Shown: positions 25,951-35,173, numbered from the stretch's first letter. The stretch: DNA of 64,000 bases from Goleter apudmare HA4340-LM2 (GCA_019359495.1 JAHHHF010000096.1:1-64000); one strand, 5' to 3'. A program made the numbers and translations. The notes: a model not told the origin generated them from the sequence alone.

Positions 25951-26358
25951 TTAACGTCTGTAGGTAAGCCAGACCATTAGCGCTGGCAGGATAGCCAACA
26001 GCACTGCCACCATTGCCCAAGCAATAATGCTGGAACCATTTGCCAATCGCAGTGCTAATGGTAACCATATGATCACTAGCACGAAAATAATGCCCAGTGC
26101 TATTGGCAGATAGCTTTCTCCCAGCCGTGGATGGACAACATGCCAACTACTTCCCGTCCAGCGCCAGGCGCGCTTGTAGGGGTAGGTGGTGGAAAGTTGC
26201 TCTAGGACATATCCATTATCTTCCACCACAAATATTTGTTGACAGCGATCGCAGCCAAAGGCGTCTGTCAAGGTAATGGGAATCAATCGTCCCCGGCGAC
26301 GGCAGGGACAGGGGTATTCCGCGTTAAAGTCGATTTTTTCTGGTTTTTGAGATTGCAC
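25951..26358 (-). CDS. Zinc-ribbon membrane protein, unknown function
   Basis: 135 residues. Two cysteine pairs at the N-terminus (CPC at about 17-19, CDRC at about 36-39) suggest a zinc ribbon. Two hydrophobic helices follow (about 86-105 and 111-131). Between them lies a Trp-rich stretch (KRAWRWTGSSWHVVHP). It is a conserved-looking cyanobacterial protein without known role. Its stop is 4 bp from the ProA-like start, so the two genes form an operon. Confidence 0.65.
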   Translation of the reverse strand: MQSQKPEKIDFNAEYPCPCRRRGRLIPITLTDAFGCDRCQQIFVVEDNGYVLEQLSTTYPYKRAWRWTGSSWHVVHPRLGESYLPIALGIIFVLVIIWLPLALRLANGSSIIAWAMVAVLLAILPALMVWLTYRR

Positions 26359-26567
26359 AAGCGTTCTAAAAACTTGAGCGTGTTTTCATGATCTGCGAAA
26401 ATAGCATCCTTTCTTTAAAGCTTCGGGTGCTGGTTTCTCTTTTGTCAACTTTTGTATATAAATAACGAAGTCAAGCAAAAGCTGCCATATTTCCCAACCA
26501 TGTCAGATGAAGCCTAGTCAGGGTGCCGTAACTGGCGCTTTTGAGTGCAAATCTTGAGGCAGAGGAT

Positions 26568-26885
26568 ATGATCTGGTCTCTTTTTTGGGAGTTGGCAATC
26601 TTGTTTAAGAATTTATTTTTGTCCATTTACAGCTTAAAGGGTAACGTGGTTGCGTTTTTTAGGCATTTATTGCATCCGTATATCTGGTGGTACAGTTTTC
26701 AGTTTACGTGGCGACATCTCCGAAAACAACTTGTTTGGAAAGTTACGTTTAAAAGCAACCAGTACCAGCAAATCAATTATTTAACTTTCAATAGCGCCCA
26801 AGGTTTTTCCAGGGGGAACCATCTTCTTTCTCCAGTCAACAAAATTTGGCTGGGATTACTCTCTGTTATTTGCGGACAAGTTTGA
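26568..26885 (+). CDS. Possible small hypothetical protein
   Basis: 105 residues from ATG 26568, preceded by GAGGCAGAGG. The sequence is rich in Trp and Phe with a hydrophobic start (MIWSLFWELAILFKNLFLSI) and a basic middle (RHLRKQLVWKVTFK). No family was recognised. It may be spurious. Confidence 0.3.
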   Translation: MIWSLFWELAILFKNLFLSIYSLKGNVVAFFRHLLHPYIWWYSFQFTWRHLRKQLVWKVTFKSNQYQQINYLTFNSAQGFSRGNHLLSPVNKIWLGLLSVICGQV

Positions 26886-27220
26886 GTATTCCTGCTCAAC
26901 TCCGACTTTGGAAAACATCAGCGAGTTTCTCTGACTCTTGCCCCTAGACAAATTTTGGCTAAACTACGCTGCCAAAATTTATTTTGCACCCAACAACATA
27001 GCTATTCATCCAGCCAGTCTTAATCCAGTTTAGTACACTGCACAAGAATGATTCTGTTACGCCTTGTAAAGATTAGCTTAAGGTGATACGTTCTGGACTG
27101 ACAGCAAGCTTGCTGTCGCTACGCCTATCCGCTAAAACCTAAATTAAGATAGCGACTCTAACACTTACCCTCAACCTCAGTCTACCTCACGGATTTCGGG
27201 GTAACTAACCAAATCTTCAA
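26886..27220. other. Intergenic spacer with a perfect 18-bp palindrome
   Basis: No gene seen. GACAGCAAGCTTGCTGTC at 27100-27117 is a perfect palindrome, followed by CGCTACGCCTATCCGC. This has the form of the small dispersed repeats common in Nostoc genomes. Confidence 0.5.
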
Positions 27221-27292
27221 AGCGGGTAACGCGATTCGAACGCGCGACATTCACCTTGGCAAGGTGACGCTCTACCACTGAGCTATACCCGC
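27221..27292 (-). tRNA. trnG: tRNA-Gly (GCC)
   Basis: 72 nt on the minus strand. The acceptor GCGGGTA pairs with TACCCGC, the D arm is AGCTCAGTGGTAGAGC, the anticodon loop TTGCCAA gives anticodon GCC, and the T loop TTCGAAT is in a GCGCG/CGCGT-type stem. CCA is not encoded; the discriminator is T. Confidence 0.95.
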
Positions 27293-27348
27293 AATCACCA
27301 CTGTCTATTACCTTCTCACATATATTTTGATTTGTCAAGTCCTTAATT

Positions 27349-27398
27349 TGTCAGTTGTCAGTTGCCAGTTATTTCCCACTGACTACCGACTACTGACT
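27349..27398. repeat. STRR-type repeat (TCAGTTG / ACTGACT)
   Basis: Tandem heptamer-like TCAGTTG units on the left and GACTACC/GACTACT units on the right form an imperfect inverted repeat between tRNA-Gly and the ribH stop. This fits a cyanobacterial STRR and could fold at the 3' end of the ribH mRNA. Confidence 0.6.
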
Positions 27399-27410
27399 AA
27401 ACTAATGCAC

Positions 27411-27989
27411 TTAGCTCAGTTCTTCTGATTCCGCAGAAAGAGTGCCGAGGCTGGCACTGGGAAAAGAGGCTGGCAAAGATTGGGAATTATGAGCATATGG
27501 CTCTGTGAGGTTAGAGCGTAACTGCCGCATGAGGCTAGCCATTTCCAAGGCATTCATGGCATAGTCCCAGCCATGATTAGCTTTTATTCCTGCCCTTTCT
27601 AGAGCTTGCTGCATTGTATCCACTGTCAAAATCCCAAAAATCACGGGCACACCAGTTTGAAAGCTAGCGGCGGCGATACCTTTGGCAACTTCAGAAGAGA
27701 CGTAATCAAAATGAGGTGTTTGTCCCCGGATAACTGCTCCTAGGCAAATGACAGCATCATAGCGATGAGAAAGTGCTAATTGACGAGCTACTAAAGGTAC
27801 TTCAAAACTTCCCGGTACCCAAACGTAGTCTACCTGATTACCCTGGGGATTGGGGTCTACACCGTGGCGTTTCAAGCAATCTTGACACCCCTCTAGCAGC
27901 TTGACGGTAACCAGGTCATTGAATCGACCAATCACCACTGCGAACCGTAAAGGTTCTGTTTGAGTAAAAGTTCCCTCAAAAACTGCCAT
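27411..27989 (-). CDS. ribH: 6,7-dimethyl-8-ribityllumazine synthase
   Basis: 192 residues. RibH condenses the ribityl-uracil precursor with dihydroxybutanone phosphate in riboflavin synthesis. Motifs: [47 protein letters not shown] (the His is the proton carrier), and [17 protein letters not shown]. The family core ends near residue 155. The last 35 residues (Ser/Pro-rich, [20 protein letters not shown]) are an extension without known role. It neighbours psbZ on the same strand, a pairing often seen in cyanobacteria. Confidence 0.97.
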   Translation of the reverse strand: MAVFEGTFTQTEPLRFAVVIGRFNDLVTVKLLEGCQDCLKRHGVDPNPQGNQVDYVWVPGSFEVPLVARQLALSHRYDAVICLGAVIRGQTPHFDYVSSEVAKGIAAASFQTGVPVIFGILTVDTMQQALERAGIKANHGWDYAMNALEMASLMRQLRSNLTEPYAHNSQSLPASFPSASLGTLSAESEELS

Positions 27990-28154
27990 GACGGCCTCTT
28001 AGTCAACTATAGTTCTTAGCCAATATACATTTCTTATGGAAATGTATAAGAGCAGAAGAGCACAATCAGATAAAAACAACTAGGAAATTAGCTATCCTGA
28101 ATTATTTTTTTTAAATTTTGGCTCTTCTGCCCCTATGGCACTTATGCTACTTGC

Positions 28155-28343
28155 CTAAACTACAAAAAAGTTTAATATACCAACTAAAATCACCAAGATA
28201 GCCCATGCACCTGAGCCAATCCACAATAATCTTTTAGATTCAATCCAGTTTTGTGGAGTGGCATAGGCAACAGGTACGCCAATCACCAGGGCAAAAGATA
28301 GCAGAACTAAAGATAACAAAGCAATTTGGAATAGTATGGTCAT
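28155..28343 (-). CDS. psbZ: Photosystem II protein PsbZ (Ycf9)
   Basis: 62 residues with two membrane helices (about 3-25 and 38-60), starting [17 protein letters not shown] and with [11 protein letters not shown] between the helices, the PsbZ signature. GGGAG lies 8-12 bases upstream of ATG 28343; the frame runs on to 28358 but the inner ATG is the standard start. PsbZ is a thylakoid subunit at the edge of the PSII core that supports dimers and photoprotection. It is followed by ribH at 165 bp. Confidence 0.96.
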   Translation of the reverse strand: MTILFQIALLSLVLLSFALVIGVPVAYATPQNWIESKRLLWIGSGAWAILVILVGILNFFVV

Positions 28344-28358
28344 TTTTGCTTCTCCCAA

Positions 28359-28794
28359 GATAGCTAAATACTAAAGATAGAATATCGTGAAGTAACCACC
28401 ACTGATGCTTTCCTTCAGAACACTACTGCGGATGCACACAGTGGGAATTTCCTGTCTCACTCGCCGTTGCTCTGTTTCCATAGCTGGATACCCGAAACTA
28501 AATTCGGTCTGAGACTTACACGGCATTTAGTGCCTTACGACCTTGATCCGATCAAGCCGGAATCCAGGCAAGATATTGATTTTTGTTTTCAAGGTTTACC
28601 ATGATTATCTAGAATCAGTGGGCAATCCTACCGCTACTAACCTGTGGTATGGCGCGGAAATTCTGGCGGAATTTTGTTAAAGGGCTACACTAAAGGTTTT
28701 TCCCTATTTGTAAGCTAGCAGAAATTGCGTCACTATATTCAATAGTCGCAAGTCCAAACATTTACTTTTGACTTTCGACTCTCGACTCTTGACT
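28359..28794. other. Intergenic region between divergent psbZ and the CCA-adding-type gene
   Basis: 436 bp without a convincing ORF. Promoters of both genes must lie here but none is obvious. At the right end, heptamer-like units TTGACTTTCGACTCTCGACTC (shifted copies of GACTCTT) run up to the start codon at 28795. Confidence 0.4.
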
Positions 28795-31533
28795 ATGGAC
28801 TTGATTCTTTGCCACACAACAGCTGATTTTGATGCATTGGGAGCCGCAGTAGGGCTAACGTGCTTACTGCCGGGGAGTAAGATTGTGCTGACTGGGGGTG
28901 CTCATCCACCAGTCAGAGACTTTCTTGCTTTGCATCGAGATGAGTATCCCCTGATTGAAAGACGTGCAGTCAATCGAGAAACGATTCGTTCCCTAACGGT
29001 GGTGGATACACAACAGCGCGATCGCTTGGGTAAAGCTGCCGAGTGGTTAGACTTAGCCCATATTGAAGAGATCATAGTGTATGACCATCACCTAGGACAA
29101 GACCGAGACATTCCTGCTACGCAATTGTATGTTTCCGCAGTGGGAGCTACAACCACTTTAATCGTCGAACAATTGCAACAACAGCAATTATCCCTCACCC
29201 CATCTCAGTCTACAGTGATGGCTTTAGGTATCCACGTTGACACTGGTTCCCTCACATTTGACCAATCGACACCACGGGATGCTTTAGCTTTGGCTTGGTT
29301 AATGGCACAAGGAGCCAGTTTATCGGTGATTTCTACCTACCGTGATCCTGGTTTGTCTGTGGAATTGCAGCGACTCTTGACTGATGCACTGGAAAACTTA
29401 AATTATCTCTGTTTACATGGATATACGATCGCCTGGATAACTATGAAAACAGATGGTTTTGTACCAGGATTATCAAGTTTGGCTTCCCAATTGATGGAGT
29501 TAAGCGAAATAGATGCTTTATTATTGGCAAATGAATATCCTTTGGGAGATGATGATTCTCGCCTGACAGTGATTGGGCGATCGCAAATTCCTGGTGTCAA
29601 TCTCAATCAATTATTCCAACCTTTGGGTGGTGGTGGTCATTCTCAAGCAACCTCCCTCAATCTCCGAGGTGTAGACTCCCAAGCCATATTAAATCAACTT
29701 CTGGACGGTATTCAAGCGACTATTCCCCATCCCCCCACAGCCAGGGATTTAATGTCCTCCCCAGTCCGCACTATCCGCCCAGACACGACAATCACTGAAG
29801 CACAGCGCATCTTACTACGCTACGGACACTCTGGTTTATCTGTGGTTAATACCCAAGGACAACTGGTAGGGATTATTTCTAGAAGGGATATTGATATCGC
29901 CCTACATCATGGCTTTAGCCATGCACCAGTCAAAGGCTATATGACTACCAGTGTCAAGACAATCACACCAGATACGACATTGCCACAAATTGAGTCGTTG
30001 ATGGTGACGTATGATATTGGGCGCTTACCCGTCTTAGACCAAGAACATTTAGTGGGCATTGTCACTCGGACTGATGTGTTGCGAGAACTACATCAAAACA
30101 GTGCAGAGTGCCCGGTGCTGAGTTCTGAGAGAGAATTTAGACTCAGCACTGGGCACTCACAACTGAGTACTGAATTACAATCTCGACTGACTCCCCAACT
30201 TTGGCAATTACTCACCACAGCATCACAGGAAGCAGAAAAACGGGGTTGGCATCTTTATCTTGTGGGTGGTGCTGTGCGGGATTTACTTTTAGCTGAAGCA
30301 GCTACAGGTACGTTGATGATTACAGATATTGACCTTGTGGTTGATGGCTTTCACAAAGCCGCAGATGTGGGTGCTGGTGTAGAACTTGCCAAGGCATTGC
30401 AAAAAGTTTACCCAGAAGCCCGCTTAGAAATTCATGGCGCTTTTCAAACGGCTGCCTTGCTATGGCACAAAGATCCGGTATTAGACTCTTTGTGGGTAGA
30501 TATCGCCACCGCTAGAACCGAATTCTATCCCTACCCGGCAGCAAATCCCGAAGTAGAAGCGAGTTCTATTCGTCAAGACCTATATCGTCGAGATTTTACC
30601 ATCAACGCCATGGCATTGCGACTAACTGCACCTAGGGCGGGGGAATTGCTCGACTTTTTTGGTGGTTTACTAGATTTACAAGCTAAACAAATTCGGACTT
30701 TACACCCCAACAGTTTTATTGAAGACCCTACTCGGATTTATCGCGGTGTGCGTTTTGCTGTACGCCTGGGATTTCAAATCGAACCGCAAACAGAAGGCTA
30801 TATTCGTTATGCCATTAACAGTGGGATTTACGATCGCACCGCCCAAAAAAATAGCAGAACTCCCGCCTTACAAACTCGCCTGAAAGCAGAATTAAAACAT
30901 ATCTTAGAAGCACCCTACTGGCAAAAAGCTTTGCAGTTACTCGATAATTTGAGTGCATTGCAGTGCATTCACCCCACCCTCAGTCTCAATGCCGAACTGC
31001 TGCGACAATTAAGTTTGCTAGAACGCTGTTTACGTCGTTTTGACCCCCAACAAAGCCTTATGCATTGGCAAATGTGCTTAGAAGCCTTGATTGCTCACCT
31101 CGCACCTGAATATCGAGGGAACGTCGCTATCAATTTGCAATTACCAGAGGATAGTATCACCAGGCTGAAAAACTTGACTCAGGTACAAGCTGAGGTGATG
31201 TCATCATTACCGAGTTGTGAGCGCCCCAGTCAATTAGTGCAATTGCTCAAAGAGTACAACTTGCCAATGCTGATTTTAATAGCTGTGCAAAGTCCGCGAT
31301 GTCTGACGACAAGCCGCTGCGCGTCTACGCTCAGGCGTCAAATTTGGCAATATTTTACCCATTGGGCTAATGTACAGCCATTGTTGAACGGTAACGACTT
31401 AAAACAATTGGGCTACAAACCAGGACCACAGTATCGTCAAATTCTCGATGAATTGCTAGTGGCAACTTTGGATGGTGTGATTAAAACTAAAGCAGAAGCA
31501 GAAGAATTTTTATCCCAGTCTTATCCTCAGTAA
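28795..31533 (+). CDS. DHH/CBS/tRNA nucleotidyltransferase (CCA-adding or poly(A)-polymerase type) fusion
   Basis: 912 residues from ATG 28795 (MDLILCHTTADFDALG). Order: DHH phosphoesterase (about 1-320; CHTTADFDA, VVDTQQRD, YDHHLG, GGGGHSQATSL), two CBS domains (about 320-440; ARDLMSSPVRTI and VKGYMTTSVKTI), then a class II nucleotidyltransferase head (LVGGAVRDLLL, DIDLVVDG, RDFTINAMA, DPTRIYRGVRFAVRLGF) and C-terminal RNA-binding helices. It repairs tRNA 3' CCA ends or adds A tails; the DHH part could hydrolyse small nucleotides. Two insertions stand out: a 17-bp inverted repeat in the CBS-to-polymerase linker and a repeat-like insertion near residue 840. Confidence 0.9.
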   Translation: MDLILCHTTADFDALGAAVGLTCLLPGSKIVLTGGAHPPVRDFLALHRDEYPLIERRAVNRETIRSLTVVDTQQRDRLGKAAEWLDLAHIEEIIVYDHHLGQDRDIPATQLYVSAVGATTTLIVEQLQQQQLSLTPSQSTVMALGIHVDTGSLTFDQSTPRDALALAWLMAQGASLSVISTYRDPGLSVELQRLLTDALENLNYLCLHGYTIAWITMKTDGFVPGLSSLASQLMELSEIDALLLANEYPLGDDDSRLTVIGRSQIPGVNLNQLFQPLGGGGHSQATSLNLRGVDSQAILNQLLDGIQATIPHPPTARDLMSSPVRTIRPDTTITEAQRILLRYGHSGLSVVNTQGQLVGIISRRDIDIALHHGFSHAPVKGYMTTSVKTITPDTTLPQIESLMVTYDIGRLPVLDQEHLVGIVTRTDVLRELHQNSAECPVLSSEREFRLSTGHSQLSTELQSRLTPQLWQLLTTASQEAEKRGWHLYLVGGAVRDLLLAEAATGTLMITDIDLVVDGFHKAADVGAGVELAKALQKVYPEARLEIHGAFQTAALLWHKDPVLDSLWVDIATARTEFYPYPAANPEVEASSIRQDLYRRDFTINAMALRLTAPRAGELLDFFGGLLDLQAKQIRTLHPNSFIEDPTRIYRGVRFAVRLGFQIEPQTEGYIRYAINSGIYDRTAQKNSRTPALQTRLKAELKHILEAPYWQKALQLLDNLSALQCIHPTLSLNAELLRQLSLLERCLRRFDPQQSLMHWQMCLEALIAHLAPEYRGNVAINLQLPEDSITRLKNLTQVQAEVMSSLPSCERPSQLVQLLKEYNLPMLILIAVQSPRCLTTSRCASTLRRQIWQYFTHWANVQPLLNGNDLKQLGYKPGPQYRQILDELLVATLDGVIKTKAEAEEFLSQSYPQ
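30107..30157. repeat. Inverted repeat inside coding sequence
   Basis: AGTGCCCGGTGCTGAGT (30107-30123) and ACTCAGCACTGGGCACT (30141-30157) pair over 17 bp with one mismatch. The insert stays in frame and codes for the linker between the CBS domains and the nucleotidyltransferase. Confidence 0.85.
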
Positions 31534-31560
31534 TTGCAAAATTTTAATTAGGTAGTGATT

Positions 31561-32145
31561 ATGCAAATTCAAACATCAAAAAAATACTACACTCCCGAAA
31601 AATATTTACAACTAGAGGAAATATCAGAACTTAAAAATGAATATCGGGATGGAGAAATAACTCCTACGGCTGGTGGCACAACTAATCACAATGAAATTGC
31701 AGGCAATTTTTACGCTAATTTCAAATTTAACATGCGCGGTAAAAATTACAAAATCTACATGGGTGATGTCAAATTGTGGATATCGCGCTATCGGATCTAC
31801 ACCTATCCTGATGTCATGGTTATTCATGGAGAACCAATATATGAGGGTATTGGCATCACTACAGTTACCAATCCTATAATGATTGCGGAAGTTTTATCTA
31901 AATCGACAGAGAATTATGATAAAAGTAATAAATTTAGATTTTATCGTTCTATTGCGACACTTCAAGAATATGTTTTAATTAATCAATATGAATTCGTTAT
32001 TGAGCAGTTTAATAAAAATGCTGAAGGTCAATGGGTATTAACTGAATACGAATCGGTAGATGATGTATTATCACTCAAGTCAATAGAGTTCCAAATTCCC
32101 TCCAGTAATATTTATGAAGGAGTTAATTTTGAAATAGAAGCATAA
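31561..32145 (+). CDS. Uma2-family (DUF820) restriction-endonuclease-like protein
   Basis: 194 residues from ATG 31561 (MQIQTSKKYYTPEKY). Uma2 proteins have a PD-(D/E)xK nuclease core: EYRDGEI, YPDVMVI (the Asp), MIAEVLSKST (E-x-L). All key positions are present. They are very numerous in Nostocales, often near mobile DNA, and their biological role is unknown. It follows the CCA-adding-type gene by 27 bp, on the same strand. Confidence 0.88.
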   Translation: MQIQTSKKYYTPEKYLQLEEISELKNEYRDGEITPTAGGTTNHNEIAGNFYANFKFNMRGKNYKIYMGDVKLWISRYRIYTYPDVMVIHGEPIYEGIGITTVTNPIMIAEVLSKSTENYDKSNKFRFYRSIATLQEYVLINQYEFVIEQFNKNAEGQWVLTEYESVDDVLSLKSIEFQIPSSNIYEGVNFEIEA

Positions 32146-32209
32146 TTCTTAGTCTATAAGGTGCGATTTGAACGGTAATTTATAGTAAGTTAATGCTTGA
32201 TAAAAATAG

Positions 32210-32261
32210 GCGATCGCTCTTTTTGAGGCTTGAGTATGATGAGTGCGATCGCTCTTTTTTA
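32210..32261. repeat. Direct repeat copy 1 flanking a toxin-antitoxin pair
   Basis: 52 bp made of two GCGATCGCTCTTTTT units joined by a spacer. Copy 2 at 33025-33076 differs at only about 6 positions. Its right end supplies the stop codon of the DUF5615-like toxin. Confidence 0.8.
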
Positions 32262-32621
32262 TGGTAAGGGTAAATACACTATTCTGTCTTGATATTCATT
32301 GTCTTCTGAAGCCAACGCCGCTAATATTAATTCTTCTATATTGTCACCAGCACTTAAATTTGGATTCAGAATAAAAATTCCTGGTATGTGGCGATTAGTA
32401 GCAATATGTTCAGTTAAATGGACTGGCATAGAAGTTCTGTTATTTGTCACCAGTATAAAATTATTTTCCTCACACCAACACAAAATTTCAGGGTCAAGTG
32501 TACTTTTTGGTGGAGTTTCTGATTCTCCTACTACTTTGATGACGATATCCGGCTCTCGTAGCCTAATTTGATTTGGATATATAGGATTGACATTCTCATC
32601 AATCAAATATTTCAGTGTCAT
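32259..32621 (-). CDS. DUF5615 PIN-like toxin
   Basis: 120 residues with the DUF5615/Mut7-C-like PIN fold: MTLKYLIDENVNP (the acidic pair D-E-N), then ILCWCEENNFILVTNNRTS (second acid/asn region) and GIFILNP. It overlaps the DUF433 gene upstream by 4 bp (ATGA), the usual layout for this toxin-antitoxin type. RNase activity is assumed from the fold. Confidence 0.82.
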   Translation of the reverse strand: MTLKYLIDENVNPIYPNQIRLREPDIVIKVVGESETPPKSTLDPEILCWCEENNFILVTNNRTSMPVHLTEHIATNRHIPGIFILNPNLSAGDNIEELILAALASEDNEYQDRIVYLPLP

Positions 32622-32956
32622 GCTTGCTTTTTAGCTTTTCTAGCAATTCGGAGTTGACGTAGTTTTTCTGACACTGGAGGGGGATTAAGCCGCTGTTGTT
32701 CTCTCATTTTATGACCGTGTTCTATCCAGTTTTTCATGTAATTACTAACAGCTTCTTGGTTTTGTAGATAATAAAGAATCGTTGCATATACTTGCTCTAA
32801 CGAGATAGTTGGATAAATTTGGGCAATTTCTTCTGGAGAGCGTCCACAATCAATGTATTCATAAAGAATCGTTTCGATTCCCATTCTAGAGTTTTGCAAT
32901 CGAATGTCTTCGGGAGATAGAAAGTTGAAATATTCTGTAATGTGTTTGCTAGACAT
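32618..32956 (-). CDS. DUF433 antitoxin
   Basis: 112 residues. DUF433 core: IETILYEYIDCGRSPEEIAQIYPTISLEQVYATILYYLQN, a winged-helix-like fold that binds operator DNA. The C-terminal helix (KLRQLRIARKAKK) is basic. The pair with the DUF5615 toxin overlaps by 4 bp, so they are translationally coupled. Likely autoregulated, by analogy with other such pairs. Confidence 0.85.
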   Translation of the reverse strand: MSSKHITEYFNFLSPEDIRLQNSRMGIETILYEYIDCGRSPEEIAQIYPTISLEQVYATILYYLQNQEAVSNYMKNWIEHGHKMREQQRLNPPPVSEKLRQLRIARKAKKQA

Positions 32957-33024
32957 AGGTTTAACCTATATGATTTTTATAATTCCAGACAGTATTAAGT
33001 GGTTATAGGTTAATTTTATCGTTA

Positions 33025-33076
33025 GCGATCGCTCTTTTTGAAGCTTGATTGTGGTGGGTGCGATCGCTCTTATTTA
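33025..33076. repeat. Direct repeat copy 2 flanking a toxin-antitoxin pair
   Basis: Second copy of the 52-bp repeat, same orientation as 32210-32261 and about 815 bp away. Its right end holds the stop codon of the Ser/Thr-kinase gene. Confidence 0.8.
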
Positions 33077-34956
33077 CTATCGTAATTTTGATGTACTGGT
33101 GTGGGTGATAAAGGATTATACTTAATTATTTTTGGGACAACCTTGAGTAAACTTACTCCTGTCACAAAACAAGTTAAAATAATAAATATTGTAATTAAAA
33201 TATTCCTATTTATTTGCTTCTTCGGAACCAGAATAGCAAAAATATTATACCAAGACAAAGATTTATTAGTATTTTTTACTTGATTCAGGCGTTCCAGGTC
33301 CCATATAACTTCCCTAACTGTCTGATATCTTTGTATAAAGTTATAACAAACCATTTTATCTAAAATAATTGCTAATTCGTCACTAATCTGTGCCTGTTTA
33401 TGCCACACAACTTCATCTGTTTCAGGCAGTTGTGTAATTTCAAGAGGCAACAAGCCGGTGAGTGCTTGAATACCAATAATACCTACTGCATAAATATCAC
33501 TACAAAAATTTGGTCTACCAACCAGTTGCTCAGGAGGTGTGTAGCCAAAAGTACCAATATTAATAGTGGAATCTACGAAATGGCTATTGATTTCTTTAAC
33601 AGCACCAAAATCAATCAAAACTAACTTTTGGTCTCGATATCGTCTTATTATATTTGAGGGCTTAATATCGCGGTGGATTACATTATTTTGGTGGACAAAC
33701 TCTAATATTTTCAATACATCCAGCAAAAGTACAACGACTTCACTTTCACTGAACTGTTTACCTGGTAAGATTTCTTGATTCAAATCATGACCATCAACAA
33801 ACTCTTGAATTAAATAAAATTCTTGATTTTCTTCAAAATAAGCCAGCAGTTGTGGAATTTGATTATGCTCCGTTCCTAACATTTCTAGAACTTGAGCTTC
33901 ACTTGCAAATAAACGCCTCACCACCTCTACATAATATGGCTCAAAAGATAGTGTTCTGAGTTTTTTGACAACGCACACAGGATTTCCAGGACGTTGCATA
34001 TCTTCAGCTAAAAAGGTAGTACTAAACCCTCCACTTCCCAAATGTCTGAGTATTTTATAGCGTCCGCCTAAGATACTGTCAACTCCCTGATAAGTGATCC
34101 CTTGATTTTCATGGCTACTATTTGTCTGATTAAGTTTTTGATTGCTAACAGGGGTAGCAGTTGGTTTAGTCTGATAAGTCAGGGGATTATAACAAGCCTC
34201 ACACTGTACATTACTTTCAGGATTAGGATGATTACAATTTGGACAAATAATCGACCCTGAATGTGGTTCTGAACTTACTAGAGGTGCTATTTCTGCTGAG
34301 ATATCATCAGGAACAGATAAAGGAGTATAACACTCTTCACACTGTATATTGCTTTCAGGATTGACATGATTACAATTTGGACAAATAATCAATCCTGAAT
34401 GTGGCTCCGAACTTATTAAAGATGCTATTTCTACGAGTTCATTGGGAATGACAGGTGTAGCAGTGATAGCAAGAATAGGTATTTCAGTATCAGGTAATTG
34501 TTCTATAATAGAAGTGGAAAAATCAAAACCACAATTATTGCAAAACTTAGACGTAGAAGGATTAACAACTCCACAAATTTGACAATCATTTACCAACGGT
34601 AAAACTACATTTGACGATAAACGCGCCTTTTCTATAACAATTTCCTTACTTTGAATCTTAGTTTCTGAATTACCACTTACTGACTGTTTCTGCTGCAATT
34701 CTTCATCAATTGTGATTCCCTGAATCTGTTGCCATGTTAGTGGTACTGCTGCTGAATTCTGGAAAATTATTGGCAACCAAGTAGCGCCAGGAAATTTATT
34801 TTCTAAATAGGTTATGCCTTCTCTCGCTCTTCGTACAGCACGATTTAAAGGTTTACCTTGAACAAATTCTTCCAAAAAACAACGTAAGAACTTCTGTGCT
34901 ACTTCATCTGGCACAGGTTCTCGCATCACTATAATATTAGGAACTGCTTGCAGCAC
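33070..34956 (-). CDS. CHAT-remnant/zinc-ribbon/Ser-Thr protein kinase
   Basis: 628 residues. Residues about 3-80 (AVPNIIVMREPVPDEVAQKF, then PGATWLPIIFQNSAAVPLTW) match only the C-terminal end of a CHAT peptidase domain. Then come three CxxC-type zinc ribbons (CQICG...CNNCG and two near-identical CPNCNH...C-x-x-C copies), and a Hanks-type kinase (LGSGGFSTTFLA, VVKKL, HRDIKPSNII, DFGAVKE, GTFGYTPPEQL). One C-terminal membrane helix lies near residue 595. GTG 34956 directly abuts GGAG, so the start is poor. It overlaps the N-terminal CHAT fragment by 20 bp in another frame: probably one broken gene whose kinase may still be made. Confidence 0.75.
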   Translation of the reverse strand: MLQAVPNIIVMREPVPDEVAQKFLRCFLEEFVQGKPLNRAVRRAREGITYLENKFPGATWLPIIFQNSAAVPLTWQQIQGITIDEELQQKQSVSGNSETKIQSKEIVIEKARLSSNVVLPLVNDCQICGVVNPSTSKFCNNCGFDFSTSIIEQLPDTEIPILAITATPVIPNELVEIASLISSEPHSGLIICPNCNHVNPESNIQCEECYTPLSVPDDISAEIAPLVSSEPHSGSIICPNCNHPNPESNVQCEACYNPLTYQTKPTATPVSNQKLNQTNSSHENQGITYQGVDSILGGRYKILRHLGSGGFSTTFLAEDMQRPGNPVCVVKKLRTLSFEPYYVEVVRRLFASEAQVLEMLGTEHNQIPQLLAYFEENQEFYLIQEFVDGHDLNQEILPGKQFSESEVVVLLLDVLKILEFVHQNNVIHRDIKPSNIIRRYRDQKLVLIDFGAVKEINSHFVDSTINIGTFGYTPPEQLVGRPNFCSDIYAVGIIGIQALTGLLPLEITQLPETDEVVWHKQAQISDELAIILDKMVCYNFIQRYQTVREVIWDLERLNQVKNTNKSLSWYNIFAILVPKKQINRNILITIFIILTCFVTGVSLLKVVPKIIKYNPLSPTPVHQNYDSK

Positions 34957-35173
34957 CTCCTTCAGCGCTGATCCTCGGATTTAGTCTCAACACATAGCTA
35001 CTATAGGGAGACTGCCATTTAAGATATTTCTCATGTATATCTTTGGCTGGAGGCAGTGTTCCTTTCGTAGAAGCAATTCTTTGTTGGCTATCTCCTTCTG
35101 TAAAAATCTGCAAGCGGAAAGTCAAACTGTTATCAAAATTCTCGTCTATGAAGATTAGAACTAACTTGCTCAT
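34937..35173 (-). pseudogene. N-terminal fragment of a CHAT-domain protein
   Basis: 78 residues starting MSKLVLIFIDENF and continuing FTEGDSQQRIASTKGTLPPA and YLKWQSPYSSY. This is the usual N-terminus of cyanobacterial CHAT-domain proteins. It breaks off after about 65 residues into RISAEGGAASSS and stops. The catalytic His and Cys of the CHAT protease are missing from both fragments. The next frame resumes at the far end of the domain, so an internal deletion of several hundred codons plus a frameshift is the simplest reading. It lies 20 bp after the DUF1822-like gene. Confidence 0.7.
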
